From Gnetum montanum (Eukaryota > Streptophyta > Gnetopsida > Gnetales > Gnetaceae), in assembly GCA_015680685.1 (NCBI GenBank), contig MNCI01011158.1:206421-270420 (forward strand): a stretch of DNA of 64,000 nt, written 5' to 3'. Below, one piece after another: positions 23,430 through 34,742 of this stretch. The position numbers and the translations under genes were made by a program. Positions within the stretch are counted from its first letter, which is position 1; each line of letters starts with the position of its first letter. The notes under the pieces were generated by a model. The model made no database searches, was not told the DNA's origin, and saw only the letters and a list, made by a program, of their open reading frames with translations.

Positions 23430-24192
23430 CCCTAAAACATAGATAACAGGAAGGTCCTGCTCAAGGTGTGATCAAGCAACCTAGGAGAGGTGAAGGACAA
23501 GTTCCTACCGAACAACATGCAGAGCAGGAAGAATAATCATTTAGTATCCATCAAGAAGACCCTACCACAATACAATCAAGGTAGGTGAAAGGAGGAGCTG
23601 CTGCAGTGTCTGAATAGGGATGACATCTCACGTTGCCCCAGGATTGTGTTTAGGCCATCCATAAAAGGTCCATATTAACTGTAGTGATCGTGGAATTAAA
23701 CTTTGGACCTTTCATAGAATTTTCTCCCGAGGCCATTAGGGATCACCTCAAAGGATCTCCATTGTGGCCTATCCTCTTTGAAAGTGGTGCCTGGTACTTA
23801 GGGGAAACGTACCAATTTTGGAACAACAAAGAAGAAGGCACCACGGTTAACATTTGTGGTGTGACTATTGATTTCTCTGTTCAAGCCATTTCAAAAGTAT
23901 TAAACCTTCTAAATATAGGGCCAAAGGTTGCTCAGAACCATCTGGACACTTTCAGAACTAAGCAACTTAATACAGGGCCAAAGGTTGCCAAAGGGTGGCG
24001 GAAGAAAAAGAGAAGGTTGACTGGGATGCCTCTATGGCACAAGTGCAAAATTACACGCACGCCAAGGCACTCAGGGCCTTACAAGAGGAGAAACTCCGAA
24101 CCATACTTCAACGTCATCAAATCCTAAGACCTGGAGTGCAAGACAAGGGAATGGCACCCATGGAGGAGCCATCGCCACCAGGAACTACATGA
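23430..24192 (+). pseudogene. Family-T second ORF, internally deleted copy
   Basis: The best frame opens at 23684 with VELNFGPFIEFSPEA, LWPILFES, WYLGETYQFW and GTTVNICGVTIDFSVQAI, matching 3199-3400 of the left copy. After about 23990 the frame shifts and jumps directly to the C-terminal tail (ALRALQEEKLRTILQ, then EEPSPPGTT and stop at 24192), which corresponds to about 5530-5660 of the left copy. About 2 kb encoding the coiled coil is thus absent. A degenerate upstream extension begins near 23430. The function is unknown; resemblance to the plant-transposon-protein domain is tentative. Confidence 0.6.
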
Positions 24193-24373
24193 GTTTCACC
24201 CAATTTTGTAGTTATAGGATTTTCTTTTGTGTTCTTTGTGTTGTGTCTCAATTTTTTTCTGATTCCACACTACGGCATGAATCCATTCTAGTCATTCAAT
24301 AATCCTATACCTATCCACTATGTAATAAATGGAGCTTTTTCTCACTTTAACTCAAGGATGAGTTTTCATTTAG

Positions 24374-24384
24374 TTGTGGGGGTA
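24374..24384 (+). other. Polypurine tract, nested family-T element
   Basis: gtgggggta directly before the TGATGAG of the 3' LTR, identical to the tract at 5848-5858. Confidence 0.7.
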
Positions 24385-25067
24385 TGATGAGTCATGAATT
24401 GTTGGCTACGATATCACATCCATGATATCGCGTACGCGATATCGCAGCCTATCTCCTCATCTATAAATAAGAGGTAGGAAGATTTGGTAAAGGAGTTCCC
24501 TTTTAAGTTTTAAAGTTTTTAAGTTTTTTAGTTTCTTTTAGTATTAAGGTAGAAACTTTTTGTTAGTTTTTCCTCTCAACCCTTTNTTTCTTAGTTAATA
24601 TATCTCTACCCTTATCTCCTAGTAATGCAGAATGAGTACGACTTAATCACAAGCATTTAAGTATGACTACTTGGTAACCCAGTAGCGTACCTAGGCCATG
24701 CGCTTGGTAATCCCAGTGGTAGTCATGCACAAGGTCCAAGATGTGGACAAATGATTAAGGAACAGATGCTCATCACACTTAGGCTAGTTTAGATTCTCTC
24801 TCACCCTCTCTCTCTCTCTTAGCTTAGTTGATATTATTTCCCATCATATCCAGGAGTAGCATTAGTGTAGGAACCAATCATACACCTCACTCTAGACTAA
24901 ACCATACATGATAAAGCTAATACTAGTCCAGGTGGGAAGACAACGAAATGTGATCTACGAGTAACTATCTAGATACCACAACTAGTCCTTCTGTATAGTT
25001 CAACTAAATTGTGCGTGAAATGCTCGTATTCATATGGTTGAGTGTAGGGGTACCTCGCCACTCATCA
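24385..25067 (+). repeat. Nested family-T 3' LTR, 683 bp, with a single-N join
   Basis: Homologous to 17648-18481 with a TATA box at 24461-24474. About 150 bp (equivalent of roughly 17835-17990) is missing exactly at the single N at 24586, so the shortening is probably an assembly effect. It ends CTCATCA followed by AGGTG. Confidence 0.9.
24424..24443. promoter_or_regulatory. 20-bp perfect palindrome in LTR U3, upstream of TATA
   Basis: GATATCGCGTACGCGATATC is its own reverse complement and contains four CpG sites. It lies 18 bp before the TATA box. The counterpart in the 5' LTR (about 17688-17708) is degraded by C-to-T and G-to-A changes. A symmetric binding site in the LTR promoter is a plausible but unproven role. 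Confidence 0.6.
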
Positions 25068-26881
25068 AGGTGTCTTGTGTGATAGTGAAACATCTCTAGA
25101 AAAACTAGAGATATTTTATCTCAAGATGAGATGTCTCATGTGAGATTTCTTAGAGAAAGTAAAGATGCCTTATCTTAGGTCGATATGTCTTACTTGATAT
25201 GTCTTAGAGAAAGTGAAGACATCTTAGATGAACCAAAAACATCTCAAACTAAGATAAGACGTCTTACCCAAATAAGTGGCTTGTAGGTGAGACATCTTAG
25301 TAGAGCTTTGGAATATCTTAAATGATAGGAAAATACTAGAAATTAGCGAGGGAAACTCCAAATTAGTGAGAATGGATAGAGAAACAAGAAGTAAAAGTTT
25401 AATAATTGAAGAATGAAAATCACTAAGGAGCAATAGTAATCACAAGCATGGTTTAGAAATTTGAATTGGTAAAATCACATCTATGGAACTCTTAATATGA
25501 AATATTAAATTTGTGAGAAAAAATTATTTTATATATTATAAAAACTAGAAGTATCATGTTGAAGGAATCAAAACCTTAAGACTGAGATCACAATATAAAC
25601 AATGAAAAGAGGGATTCAACAAATCTAATATGATACAAATAAATCCTAATGGATATGACAAGAAAAAATCAAGGAAAATGAATCTAGACAACATACCAAG
25701 GTGAATAAAAATATCCAAGACTCTGAACTAACCATTGTGGGAAAACAACCACATCTAACTCAACCAAAATTCTAGAGCTCATCCACATAAAAAATGATGA
25801 TAGTCCAAATACTGAATTACAACAACTGAGCTTAGGAAAAACAAAATACAATCCCACCAAAATGTTGGAAAAAACTCTTACAAGATCCATGCATGAAACA
25901 ACAAAAAAATATTTTCAAAAAACATAAATTTAGAATACAAATATATCAAAAAATTATTTCAAGCATTCAAAAAAACCCTTTAATTCATAAATAGAATCAC
26001 ATCCATATAGAAAAATAAATAAAATCCATCTCATGAATTTGCAGAGTAACCTATAATTGTAAATGGGATAGAAGCCAAGATAACTCACTTGTTAGTCTAA
26101 ATGATGAAAACTTGGAAGATATTAAAGAAAACCATAAATATCCAAGCAATCCACATTGCCAATGTGAAATACCATAGTATTTTCCAAATCCAATTTTGCA
26201 ACAACTCTCCTGGATCATCAAACAATGTGAAAGAATTGAACCATGGGAGGTTTAATGGAGATTGACTAGAATACCATGGAATGGAATAAAACACTAATTG
26301 CCCAAACTACCAAAAACACAAAAGAAAAATATAAAAGTATTTTTCATCTTAAATGTAACTTCCTCTTCCACTCAAGTAGCTCTCTCATATATCACAATCA
26401 TTAAAAGAGAAAAATACCATAACAAAATACCATGGTAAAAACATAATCCAAAAGCTCCCAACATAAATGTGTATAATAAGTCTAAAATAAATTGATATAA
26501 AAATATACATAGTACACATGTTAATATATAAGAGCAATTTGTTGCATATCCTCTAGCTCACACCATGCATTCTAGAATAAATCAATAATAATAGTTAAAT
26601 AAACCACTAATTACAAATCATGACATGCCCCTTGAGATCCTGTCACACTCAACAATAGGATTAGTGCATACCTACTAGATGATAATATATATATATATTA
26701 AAATACCTAATATTAAGTAAGAATCTAGACAATCCAAATCTCATCATTAACATCATCATCATAATAAATAAAATATACCAAATTAGACAAACATATAAAC
26801 ATACAAGTATAAGCATAACAATTTCTACCCAAAAAATCATACATACCAAGGATGTTCAGAAATATGGATTATTACAAAATC

Positions 26882-27910
26882 CATTGATTTGAAGTTAACA
26901 TGGCTTAATCTTGCATGTCATAGCCATGTCTCATCACATGTAGCCATTAAACATTTTATATCCTTTTGCACATGTAACTTATACATTCTCTTTTAACTCA
27001 TGGGAAGAAGAACAACCTCTTGACCTTTCTCCTTTTTAGAAATTTTACAAAAAAAACATCTATAAATTGTACTTTATAACCTTTTTTGCATCAATGACTA
27101 ATAGTTAAAAAATTCTTCTTTAGATCTAGAACATAATAAATATTAGGGATGGTATATTTGCTACCTGTATTTTTTTTGAAGGTAACTAATCCAATGCCAA
27201 CTATGATCATCCTTATGCTAGTTTTAATGGTGAATCTTTCTTGATGACCCTTCAAATCGCTTAACAATATCTTGTTGCCTATCATGTGATTGAAACCACT
27301 ATCAACATACCAAAAATTATTACCTAAGTATTGATCAATGATTGTAACTAAGGATTTTTCAGTCTTCTCTTCAATGAAAAATACCTCCTCTAATTTATTT
27401 TCTTCCTTAGAGTAATTTACAGTAGCTTTTCATTGAAGTCTCTTCTTTATCAAACATTATAACGCATTGTGATTATCTTTGTGAGAAAAGGCATATCACT
27501 TTATTTCTTTATATCTATTTGAATCAAATCCATCTTGGCCATGTACGCATCCTCTTCTATGGTCATCTCTTCATTCTCAATTATGTCCATGTTCTTGATC
27601 TAAAGACTCTCCTTGAAACATTTATTGTAAACTAGAGGTTCTTTTGGATTTATTTTGTATTTTAAAAGTACTTTTTATTATTTCTTCTCTTTGATTGATT
27701 CTTTAATCAAAGATATTTAGGCTACCAATGAGCTCGATCATGGTCAAATTTGATAGATCTCTAGCCTACTCAATCGAAAAGATGATCAAATTAAATTATC
27801 TAGCTAGAATTTAGAGGATCTTCATCATAGTCTTTAATACCTCTAATTTTTCTCATTTAGCTTCAGACCATTCATAACCTCCTAGGCTCTGTTGATGTAC
27901 TGATCAAGCA
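26882..27910 (-). pseudogene. Copia-1 protease, gag zinc-knuckle region and gag C-terminal half
   Basis: On the minus strand, 27091-27285 gives NHMIGNKILLSDLKGHQERF and a downstream IPNIYYVLDLKKNFLTISH, the classic start of the copia protease/GAG-pre-integrase region, preceded by FWYVDSGFNHM with the DSG active-site triad kept. Upstream (27420-27500) lies a decayed zinc knuckle and, at about 27700-27850, gag phrases matching the KILRSLPxxFDH and ELMGSLxxYE region. It joins 7425-7839 on the other side of gypsy-1 and 35898-36009 on the other side of gypsy-2. Stops and frameshifts are frequent. Confidence 0.75.
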
Positions 27911-27915
27911 TCTAT

Positions 27916-28895
27916 TGTACAAGCACCTCTTCTAATTCCCTTGTCCTACTCCTACGTGTGTGTTTTATAAGTTCCATGTTCTATGGTGACATCTTAGAGG
28001 CTTGAGGAGATATCTTTTTCATAATTTTGGATTTCACAAAAGATGGTTGAAACATGTCAAAGAAATATCTATCAATAACTAAGTCTTCATAGCATACGTC
28101 TCTCATTGGAGAAGAGAAGTCCTAGAAATATTGGAAACATCTTTCAAAGTACATGAGACATCTCAAAGGAAGATGGCTCTATTAGGATTAGAAATCTTAC
28201 TCACGTAGGAGAAATCTCCTATACTTAGGAGACATTTCTTCTTAAAGTTATATTTTAGTAGGAAATGACTCAAGAATATCAAAGATGACCTATACTACCT
28301 GGAAAACTTTTAGAATTACCCATTCTAATTAAGGAAATAGTTGAAAGAAGTTGTAAAAAGATGAAAATAATGTTGAAACTCTAAGTTGAGCTTAATAAAG
28401 GTTTTCTATAAATTTTGTCTTATTTTTCTATTTAAAATGGTTTGTATTTCATGCTTGTAAGATTTAGAGAGATGGAAAGATGAGATTTTATGTAAATTCA
28501 TGTGTTGAGCTTGGGTAAAAATGTGAGAGAGTACATTGAGTGAGTGCATAGTTGTTGCAACTTGATGGTCAGTTATGTTGTATGTTGGCCATTTTGTTCT
28601 AGTCTTGCTTATGAGTTGAGATCTCTATCTCAGGTTGTGTAAGAGATTCTCCATCGATTGAGTCTTACATTAAGAACAACAATTGTGTGGTCCTAGAATC
28701 TCATTCTCTACAACATCATCTAAGTGTTTGAGAGCTTTTGGATGGCTTATGGGTTTTGGAACCCTACTATAATCTTCTTTGAATAAAATAAAGATAGCTA
28801 GTTTTCTTGTTTTTTAGCATATTAATTATCTTTTCATAATATCTAGATTTAGAGTTGAAAGATGATTTCACATTGGTGTGAACCTACTCTAGCTA
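27916..28895 (+). repeat. Gypsy-2 5' LTR, about 980 bp
   Basis: It starts TGTACAAGCACCTCTTC and ends near ctctagcta just before the primer site. It aligns with 33577 onward and with gypsy-3 LTRs. The central part (about 27990-28260) is full of imperfect agacatctc/gagatgtct motifs. Confidence 0.8.
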
Positions 28896-28900
28896 ATTAT

Positions 28901-28912
28901 TGGTATCAAAGC
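28901..28912 (+). other. Primer binding site, iMet type, gypsy-2
   Basis: tggtatcaaagc, 11 of 12 bases matching TGGTATCAGAGC, five bases after the LTR. Confidence 0.85.
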
Positions 28913-28959
28913 TTTGTGATGGTATTGCTTGGTTTTGGTTGAGGATTTTTTCAATTTCA

Positions 28960-30190
28960 AATGGTATCTAAGAAGAAATAGGTGCAAGCTCTAAATAGAG
29001 ATATGAAGAGTATGAAGTCTAAGTTCCAGATGATGGATTCTCACTTGGATAAAATCAATGCAAAGGCTAACAAAAATGCTAGTTCTAGCCTTATCTAGAT
29101 ACACAAATAAGATCAACATGCACATTTAGATGAAGAAGTTTCATAGCCTAATGGAAACAAAGTGAATAATGACGAAGCAAAATCTAGCTATGGGAGTGTA
29201 GAAACCCGTTAGCAAAGGATTATAATGAGAGAGAATCCTATTTCTCATATGACAATTCTGAGAAATTTAATGGTGGTAAGTACTTGTTCTCTAGGAAAGC
29301 TCGATGAGGAAGATGAAGCAAGACTTGCAAGAGTGTTTGATAATTTTGTGAAACTTCCATATGTTAAATTGAGGACTCTCAATGGTGTATATGATACCAA
29401 TGCTTTCTCAATTTGGATCAAGGAAATCGACAAGCATTTTGAGTTGGAAGAAGTACCAAAAAACTTAAGGGTGCCTATTTCTAAATCCATATTAGAAGGT
29501 ATGACTTCTACTTGGTGGAAAAAGAAGTGCAAAGATTATGAATGATACAAAGGTCAACCCATCAAAGATTGGAATATAATGAAATATAGATTAAGGAGAA
29601 AAATTGAACAGTTTCATTAGATGCAAGAATCTATCATGAAGTTGAAATTCCTAAGGTAATAAGGAAGTCAAAGAATACTACCTCAAATTTTGTGATCTAT
29701 TATATCAAGATAAAGTAAATTGGGAAGAGTACGAATAGGCTTTCATAATTTTAGGATGTCTTAAAATGGCATACCAATATGAGTTGTCTTCTTATGAACC
29801 ACAAACTCTTGATGACACTTGTCATTTTGTGATCAAGGTTGAAAAGAAATTAACTAAATTTAGAAACAAGGGCAAAAAAATTCCAAGGGGAACGAGAAGG
29901 GATCCAAATTCAAATTTAAAGATAAGGATGACAACCATGGCAAGAATACAAAGAAGGATGATGAAAAGGACAAAGCCAAGAAGGACCAAGGTAAGAGAGA
30001 AAAGGGTTAAGACAACAGCTCATCAAATACTCAATGATTCAAATGTGAAGAAAGGAGATATAGGTAGTTAGAATGTCAACTTTAGAAGGTAGCCAAGGAT
30101 AAATATGTGCAAACCATGTGGGCGGAGGAGCCATCAGGTCAAGATCTTCAAAGAGGTAATCCTGCTTCAAAGATTTGAAGTTATGAATTT
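28960..30190 (+). pseudogene. Gypsy-2 gag (broken)
   Basis: The clearest stretch (29225-29545) contains LRTLNGVYDTNAFSIWIKEI, KHFELEEVPKNLRVPISKS and GMTSTWWKK, i.e. a gag capsid domain of the chromovirus type. A Lys/Arg-rich continuation at 29766-30071 leads to a ruined zinc knuckle around 30030-30080, recognisable only by spacing. Gypsy-3 has a parallel gag at 44910-45128. It starts within the usual distance of the primer site. Confidence 0.75.
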
Positions 30191-30199
30191 AATTCTTTT

Positions 30200-30560
30200 G
30201 CATTCATGGGAAATGTGAATAGAGGAAATTATCCTCCTAGAAAATTATTGTTTAAAATTTGGGCTAGATGTGCCCACAGTAGGAAACATATTCATATTTT
30301 GATTGATGGAGGAAACCAAAAAAATATTATTTCTTCTAGGATACTTGCTACATTGGGTTTGGTAACTAATTTTTATCCTAGACCTTATAAACTACATTAG
30401 TTATCTAGGGAATTTTCCTAAGAGGTGAACGAATAATGTACTTTGAAATTTAAAATTGGATATTTTCATCATATTATGAAGTGTGAAGTACTTCCAATAG
30501 ATTGTGTTGATGGAATTCTTGGTAGACCTTGGAAGTTTGACAATGGTACTTAATTTGATG
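30200..30560 (+). pseudogene. Gypsy-2 aspartic protease, active site altered
   Basis: The phrases HIHILIDGGNQKNIISSRIL and, later, VDGILGRPWKFDNGT match the plant gypsy protease, in which the active site reads LVDSGSxxN. Here Ser of the DSG triad is Gly (DGG). A stop interrupts it near 30400. The gypsy-3 homologue is changed at the same place. Protease normally cuts the Gag-Pol polyprotein. Confidence 0.75.
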
Positions 30561-30779
30561 GATCAAGAAATGTATGGAATCCATGAGTTTATTCCTATTA
30601 TAGCTAAACAAGTGAAGCAATAAAAATTAATTAATGCTTGCTTAATCCTTCTAAGAGAGAGGGAATACATTAAAAAACATGATGAAACTAGTTTTCAATT
30701 TCTTGTTATAATAATAATGTCTTCTAACCATGATGATGTGTAGGTTGAGCTTTCTACAAGTGTGCTAGGCTTGAAGGAG

Positions 30780-32110
30780 AAATTTTCCAAGGTCTTCAAG
30801 GAGAAATTGGATGGCTTACTATCAATGAGGAATGTACAACATCAAATTAATTTTATTCCTAGTGCTACCATTCCAAAAAAGAGGGCTTATCATATGGCAC
30901 AAAATCAATAAGATGAATTGCAAGAGTAGGTAAAGGAGATACTTTCAGATGGCTTCATGAGGAAATGCATTTCAACTTGTGTAGTTCTAGTGCTACTACT
31001 AAAGAAAGATAGTAATAAATTGAGGATGTGCATTGATTCCATGGAATTGAATAGGATAATAGTGAGGTACAAGTTTCCTATTCTAAGAATAGATGATATC
31101 CTTTATATATTTATTAATGCTAATATTTTTAGCAAAATTGATTTGAAGAGTGGGTACAATCAAATTAGAATCAGGCATAGTGATGAATGAAAGATAACTT
31201 TCAAAACATCAGATGGATTATTTGAGTGGCTAGTGATGCCATTTGGGGTCATGAATATGCCTACTACATTCATCAGGTTGATGCATGATGTACTAAAGAA
31301 CTTGATTGGTGTTGTATTAGTATTTTTTATGGTATTTTGGTATATAACTCTAATCAAGAAGAGCACTTGGATCATTTGAGGATGATGTATCTTAAGCTAA
31401 AGGAGCCATAGTTACTGATCAATGTAAAGAAAAGTTATTTCTTCAATAGAAAAATCACATATTTGACACATGTGATTTCTAAAAACTAAATTTGTATGAA
31501 AGCTACCAACATAAAGGCTATTAGGAATTGCCCAACTTCTAAGATTTTTGGGGAGACAAGATCATTCCTTGGTTTACTAGGTTTTTGTAGATGGTTTATA
31601 AAACATTTTAGTGATATTTCATGACATATGTTTGGTTTTTTCAAGAAAAATAAAGATTTCAGGTGGGATAATAAAACCCAAGGAAGCTTTGACTTGTTGA
31701 AAGGAAAAACTACTAGTCAATTGATGCTTCCAATTTCATATTTTCAAAAGCTTTTTTAGGTGGTGGTAGATGCAAGTGGACTTTTCATTGGTGGTGTACT
31801 TTTACAACAATGTATGCCTATTACTTTATTTTTAAAAAATTTCAATGAGTCAAGGCAAAAATATAGCATACATGAGAAGGAGTTGTACTCTATTCTTCAA
31901 GAAATGAAGCATTAAAGGCATTATTTATTGCCCAAAAATTTTACTATGATGATGAACCATAAATTACTTCAAAAGAAAGTAAGAGCTTAAGTTTATGTTA
32001 AAACACAAAAGTGAAAAAGCCAATGTGGTAGCTAACGCATTGCCTATGATGCATGTGGCGAATTTCAACATATCTCATGTTGAAGGTGTGGATGATCTTG
32101 TTGATTTGTA
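30780..32110 (+). pseudogene. Gypsy-2 reverse transcriptase and RNase H (broken)
   Basis: Reverse transcriptase motifs follow in order: a finger segment (LRMCIDSMELNRIIVRYKFP at about 31020-31080), [24 protein letters not shown] near 31230, then a frameshift across the catalytic YxDD box near 31310-31340. Downstream, a thumb/connection region (RSFLGLLGFCRWFIKHFSDI) and RNase H start (VVVDASGLFIGGVLLQQ) lead to YSIHEKELYSILQ. The catalytic Asp pair is lost, which alone would abolish activity. Confidence 0.85.
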
Positions 32111-32229
32111 TATACTTGAAGTTGATTGTGGGTAGGTTTAGAGGATCCTTAAAGAACCATTATCAATTAGGTTAGACCAGTGGAGGAACTATCATATTGA
32201 AGATGAACTATCATTAAAAAATGGAATGG

Positions 32230-33060
32230 TCTATACTCCTAGTTATGATTTTATGAAAACGATATTAATTGAAAAGCATTGTAGTAACATGGTAGGCCAC
32301 ATCAGAAGGGATAAAATATAGGAAATTATAAGTAGGCATTTTTTTCCTAGTATGACAATTAACATTTTGAAATTTATGAACAAGTATTTGAATTTTCAAA
32401 ACTTCAAAGAAGGTAAAAGAGTGGATGGACATCACATGCCTTTTCCAATTTTTCCAATTCCTAAGGATCCATGGAAAAGTATGCCTCTAGATTTTTTGAG
32501 TTATATTTCAAAAACAAATAGAGCAAATGATGCAATTTTTATTATTTTTGACAGGTTTTCCAAGATGACATACTTAATTTTATGCAAGAGGCTGAGTGAT
32601 TCTTTTTATGTCACAAGTTTGTTTTACTAGCATGCTATGAAGTTGCATTGAATTTCTTTTAAGATTGTTAGTGATAGAGATTTCAAGTTCACTAATCTCT
32701 TTTCGAGATTCCTTTGGAAAATGTTAGGAATAAATTTGAATTTTTCTAATGCATATCATCCATAATCTTATGATGAAACAAAGGTGGTAAATAAATTCTT
32801 GCTAAACATATTGAGATGTTTGTGTGATGGATAGCTGAACATGTGGGAAAACTTGTTGTGCCATACTGAGTTTTTATACAATATTTTTTTTCATATTGCT
32901 ATCAGAAAAAATCCATCTAAGGTGAACTATGAATTTTTTCCAAAGATGGTACATACCTTAAAGAGCTTTGATGGTGAAGCTTATCATAGTGCTAATTTTT
33001 TGTAAGAGATGAAGGATCTCCATGCATGAGTAAAATTAAATCTTAAGAAGAAGGATAAAG
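32230..33060 (+). pseudogene. Gypsy-2 integrase core (broken)
   Basis: After the zinc-binding region, whose CxxC is replaced by non-cysteine residues (NKYLNFQN), comes the catalytic core: SMPLDFLSYI (first Asp), FDRFSKMTYLI, IVSDRDFKFTNL (second Asp), NAYHP with the region of the third acidic residue degraded, and a C-terminal KNPSKVNYEFFPK. Stops occur at several places. Confidence 0.75.
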
Positions 33061-33379
33061 AAAGAGTTTTTAAGAGGAATGAGGAAAAATAAAAGTCAAA
33101 TTTTGTTGTTGGTAACCTGGTTTAGATGCACTTGAAGAAGTAATTAAGAGGTGTTAACTTCTTCAAGCTAAAAGTCAAAATGATGGGGCATTTTTAAATT
33201 AAGGCTAAGATTAATGATAATGCTCTTTAGATTGATTTACCAAACATGTTGATATGTTTTTTATGTTTAATGTTTCAGATCTTGTGCACTACCATGGACC
33301 TATTAATGAGAAGACCATACATGATAGCACCAATGAGTTGAAGGGGGCTATTGATCAATCCAAGCCTTTAGTTGAATGG

Positions 33380-33550
33380 AAGTAAATTGTACTAAAGTGG
33401 AGAAAAACATCTAGCACTCAAAGAGTTAAGAGGCATGAATATTTAATTTATTGGAAAGGTCAGTCCATGGATGATGCTATGTGGGTCAGTGAGATCAAAC
33501 TTCAAGAGTGGGGTATCACTTCAACCCCTACTCCTTTATTCATATGATTT
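33380..33550 (+). pseudogene. Gypsy-2 C-terminal chromodomain remnant
   Basis: VKRHEYLIYWKGQSMDDAMW matches the core of the plant chromovirus chromodomain (HEYLVKWKGxxxxxxxW). It is followed by a stop and, after a purine-rich tract (gatgggag, 33563-33570), by the 3' LTR. This places the element among chromoviruses. Confidence 0.8.
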
Positions 33551-34196
33551 CACTTTTTGAAGGATGGGAGAATTGTTGTAAGGAAACCTCTTCCAATTCC
33601 CTTGTTTTGTTCCTACATGTGTCCTTTCAAGGTCTTGGACTCTTTGGGAAAATCTTAAAGGTTAATAAGATGTTTTCTTCAATATCTAGAACTTCATAGG
33701 AGACATCTTGGACATGCCAAAGATGCCTATGTTGAAAACTTAGTCTTCATAGGAGACATCTCTCATTGATTATGAGATATCTCAAAACTACTGGAGATGT
33801 CTCTCTAAGGTGGAAACATGTGAGAGAAGATGTCTTTCAAACTAGAGAATACATCTCAAGGGAAGACATCTCTTTCAAGAGGTGACATCTTAGCCATGAA
33901 GGAGACATCTCCCACACTCAAGACACATCTCTTTTGAATGTTTTATTTGGGTAAGAGATGAATCAAGGATATTAGAAATAGCCCATACCTCTAGGAAAAC
34001 TTATAAAATTAATCATTCTAATTAGGAAAATAATCAAGAGAAGAGGGAAAATATGGAAATACCATGGAAACTCTAAGTTAAGCATGAGGAACATTTCCTA
34101 GGGTTTAATATTTTTTTTTTTTTGAGAAAATGTTCGGGAGTGTATTACTCAAAAATTATAGTACAAGAGTATACAATTCAAGGGTCATTAGAAATG

Positions 34197-34440
34197 GCCC
34201 AAGGAGGGGGGGTGGAGACCCCCATAATAAAATTTGACACCACAAATGATAGGCCAGAGCCACGCATGTGTGCACAAGCAATCCCCCAACAATGTGTAAC
34301 ACCACACTAGGGAGGGGGGTGCACCCCAGGGGGGGCACCCCCCGAACATAAAAAGGGGGGGTGCACCCCCACCAACAATAGCGGGGGGCAAAAATCCAAA
34401 ACATGGGGGGGCAAAAAGAAACAGTGTCACCGGGAGGAGA
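34197..34440. repeat. G/C-homopolymer-rich block with GGGGGTGCACCCCC palindromes
   Basis: Runs of 5 to 8 G and C alternate over about 240 bp. Perfect palindromes GGGGTGCACCCC (34316-34327) and GGGGGTGCACCCCC (34357-34370) occur. Such sequence can form hairpins or G-quadruplexes (inference). Confidence 0.8.
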
Positions 34441-34742
34441 GGGGGCCAGGCCCCATTCCTGATCCCTTAAGGGTGAGTCGACAACCGACGGTAGGCGCAG
34501 TGTGGGCATTCCAACTCATGGAGCAGATCCAAAGTGCTATCTTGATCCTTGGTGTCCATGAAATTTGTAGCCTGCTGGATACCCTGCATAGTAGACTCCC
34601 TCTTGCTCCAGTCCATCAGCAAATCCCCTACATCTAGGTGAAAGCACACCCAGGTTTGATAGATATGTCTCTGGAGTTCCCCCCAAGAGCTCTCACAACT
34701 AATTCTCATGATGAGGTATGGGCATTGCCCCCCCCCCCCCCC

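Larger units (their letters stand above)
17648..25067 (+). mobile_element. Complete family-T LTR element nested in the gypsy-1 LTR
   Basis: The element has two LTRs (17648-18481 and 24385-25067), a primer site, a gag core, a gag tail, a non-coding spacer, a second ORF, a polypurine tract and a perfect AGGTG duplication. No pol domain is detectable in any frame between gag and the second ORF. A solo LTR of the same family (19622-20819) sits inside gag. Compared with the copy at 1-6738, the second ORF has lost the middle coiled-coil part (about 2 kb). Either the element depends on enzymes from a relative, or pol was lost in both copies. Confidence 0.9.
7845..26876 (-). mobile_element. Gypsy-1: Ty3/gypsy chromovirus with 3.5-kb LTRs (Tekay/Del-like), interrupted
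   Basis: This minus-strand element is bounded by two long LTRs (7845-11465 and 15992-26876) and a perfect AAATC duplication. Its internal region, 11466-15991, reads on the minus strand in the order primer site, gag, protease, reverse transcriptase, RNase H, integrase, chromodomain, polypurine tract, which is the Ty3/gypsy order. The chromodomain after integrase, very long LTRs and an initiator-Met-type primer site fit the Tekay/Del chromovirus clade. The 5' LTR is split by a complete family-T element (17648-25067). Taking that out leaves an LTR of about 3.46 kb against 3.62 kb for the other. Stops occur in every domain, so it is not functional. Confidence 0.9.
15992..26876 (-). repeat. Gypsy-1 5' LTR, split by the nested family-T element
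   Basis: Plus-strand start is ttttacaccc (decayed TGTAACACCC) and end is gattaTTACA. Removing 17648-25072 leaves about 3460 bp that align with the 3' LTR at 7845-11465. The difference in length is explained partly by fewer minisatellite units. The junction AGGTG/AGGTG around the nested element shows a clean insertion. Confidence 0.85.

Noticed and set aside
34156-34509. Pro/Gly/Cys-rich 117-residue minus-strand frame
   Set aside because: The residues come from G/C homopolymers, which stay open in several frames by composition.
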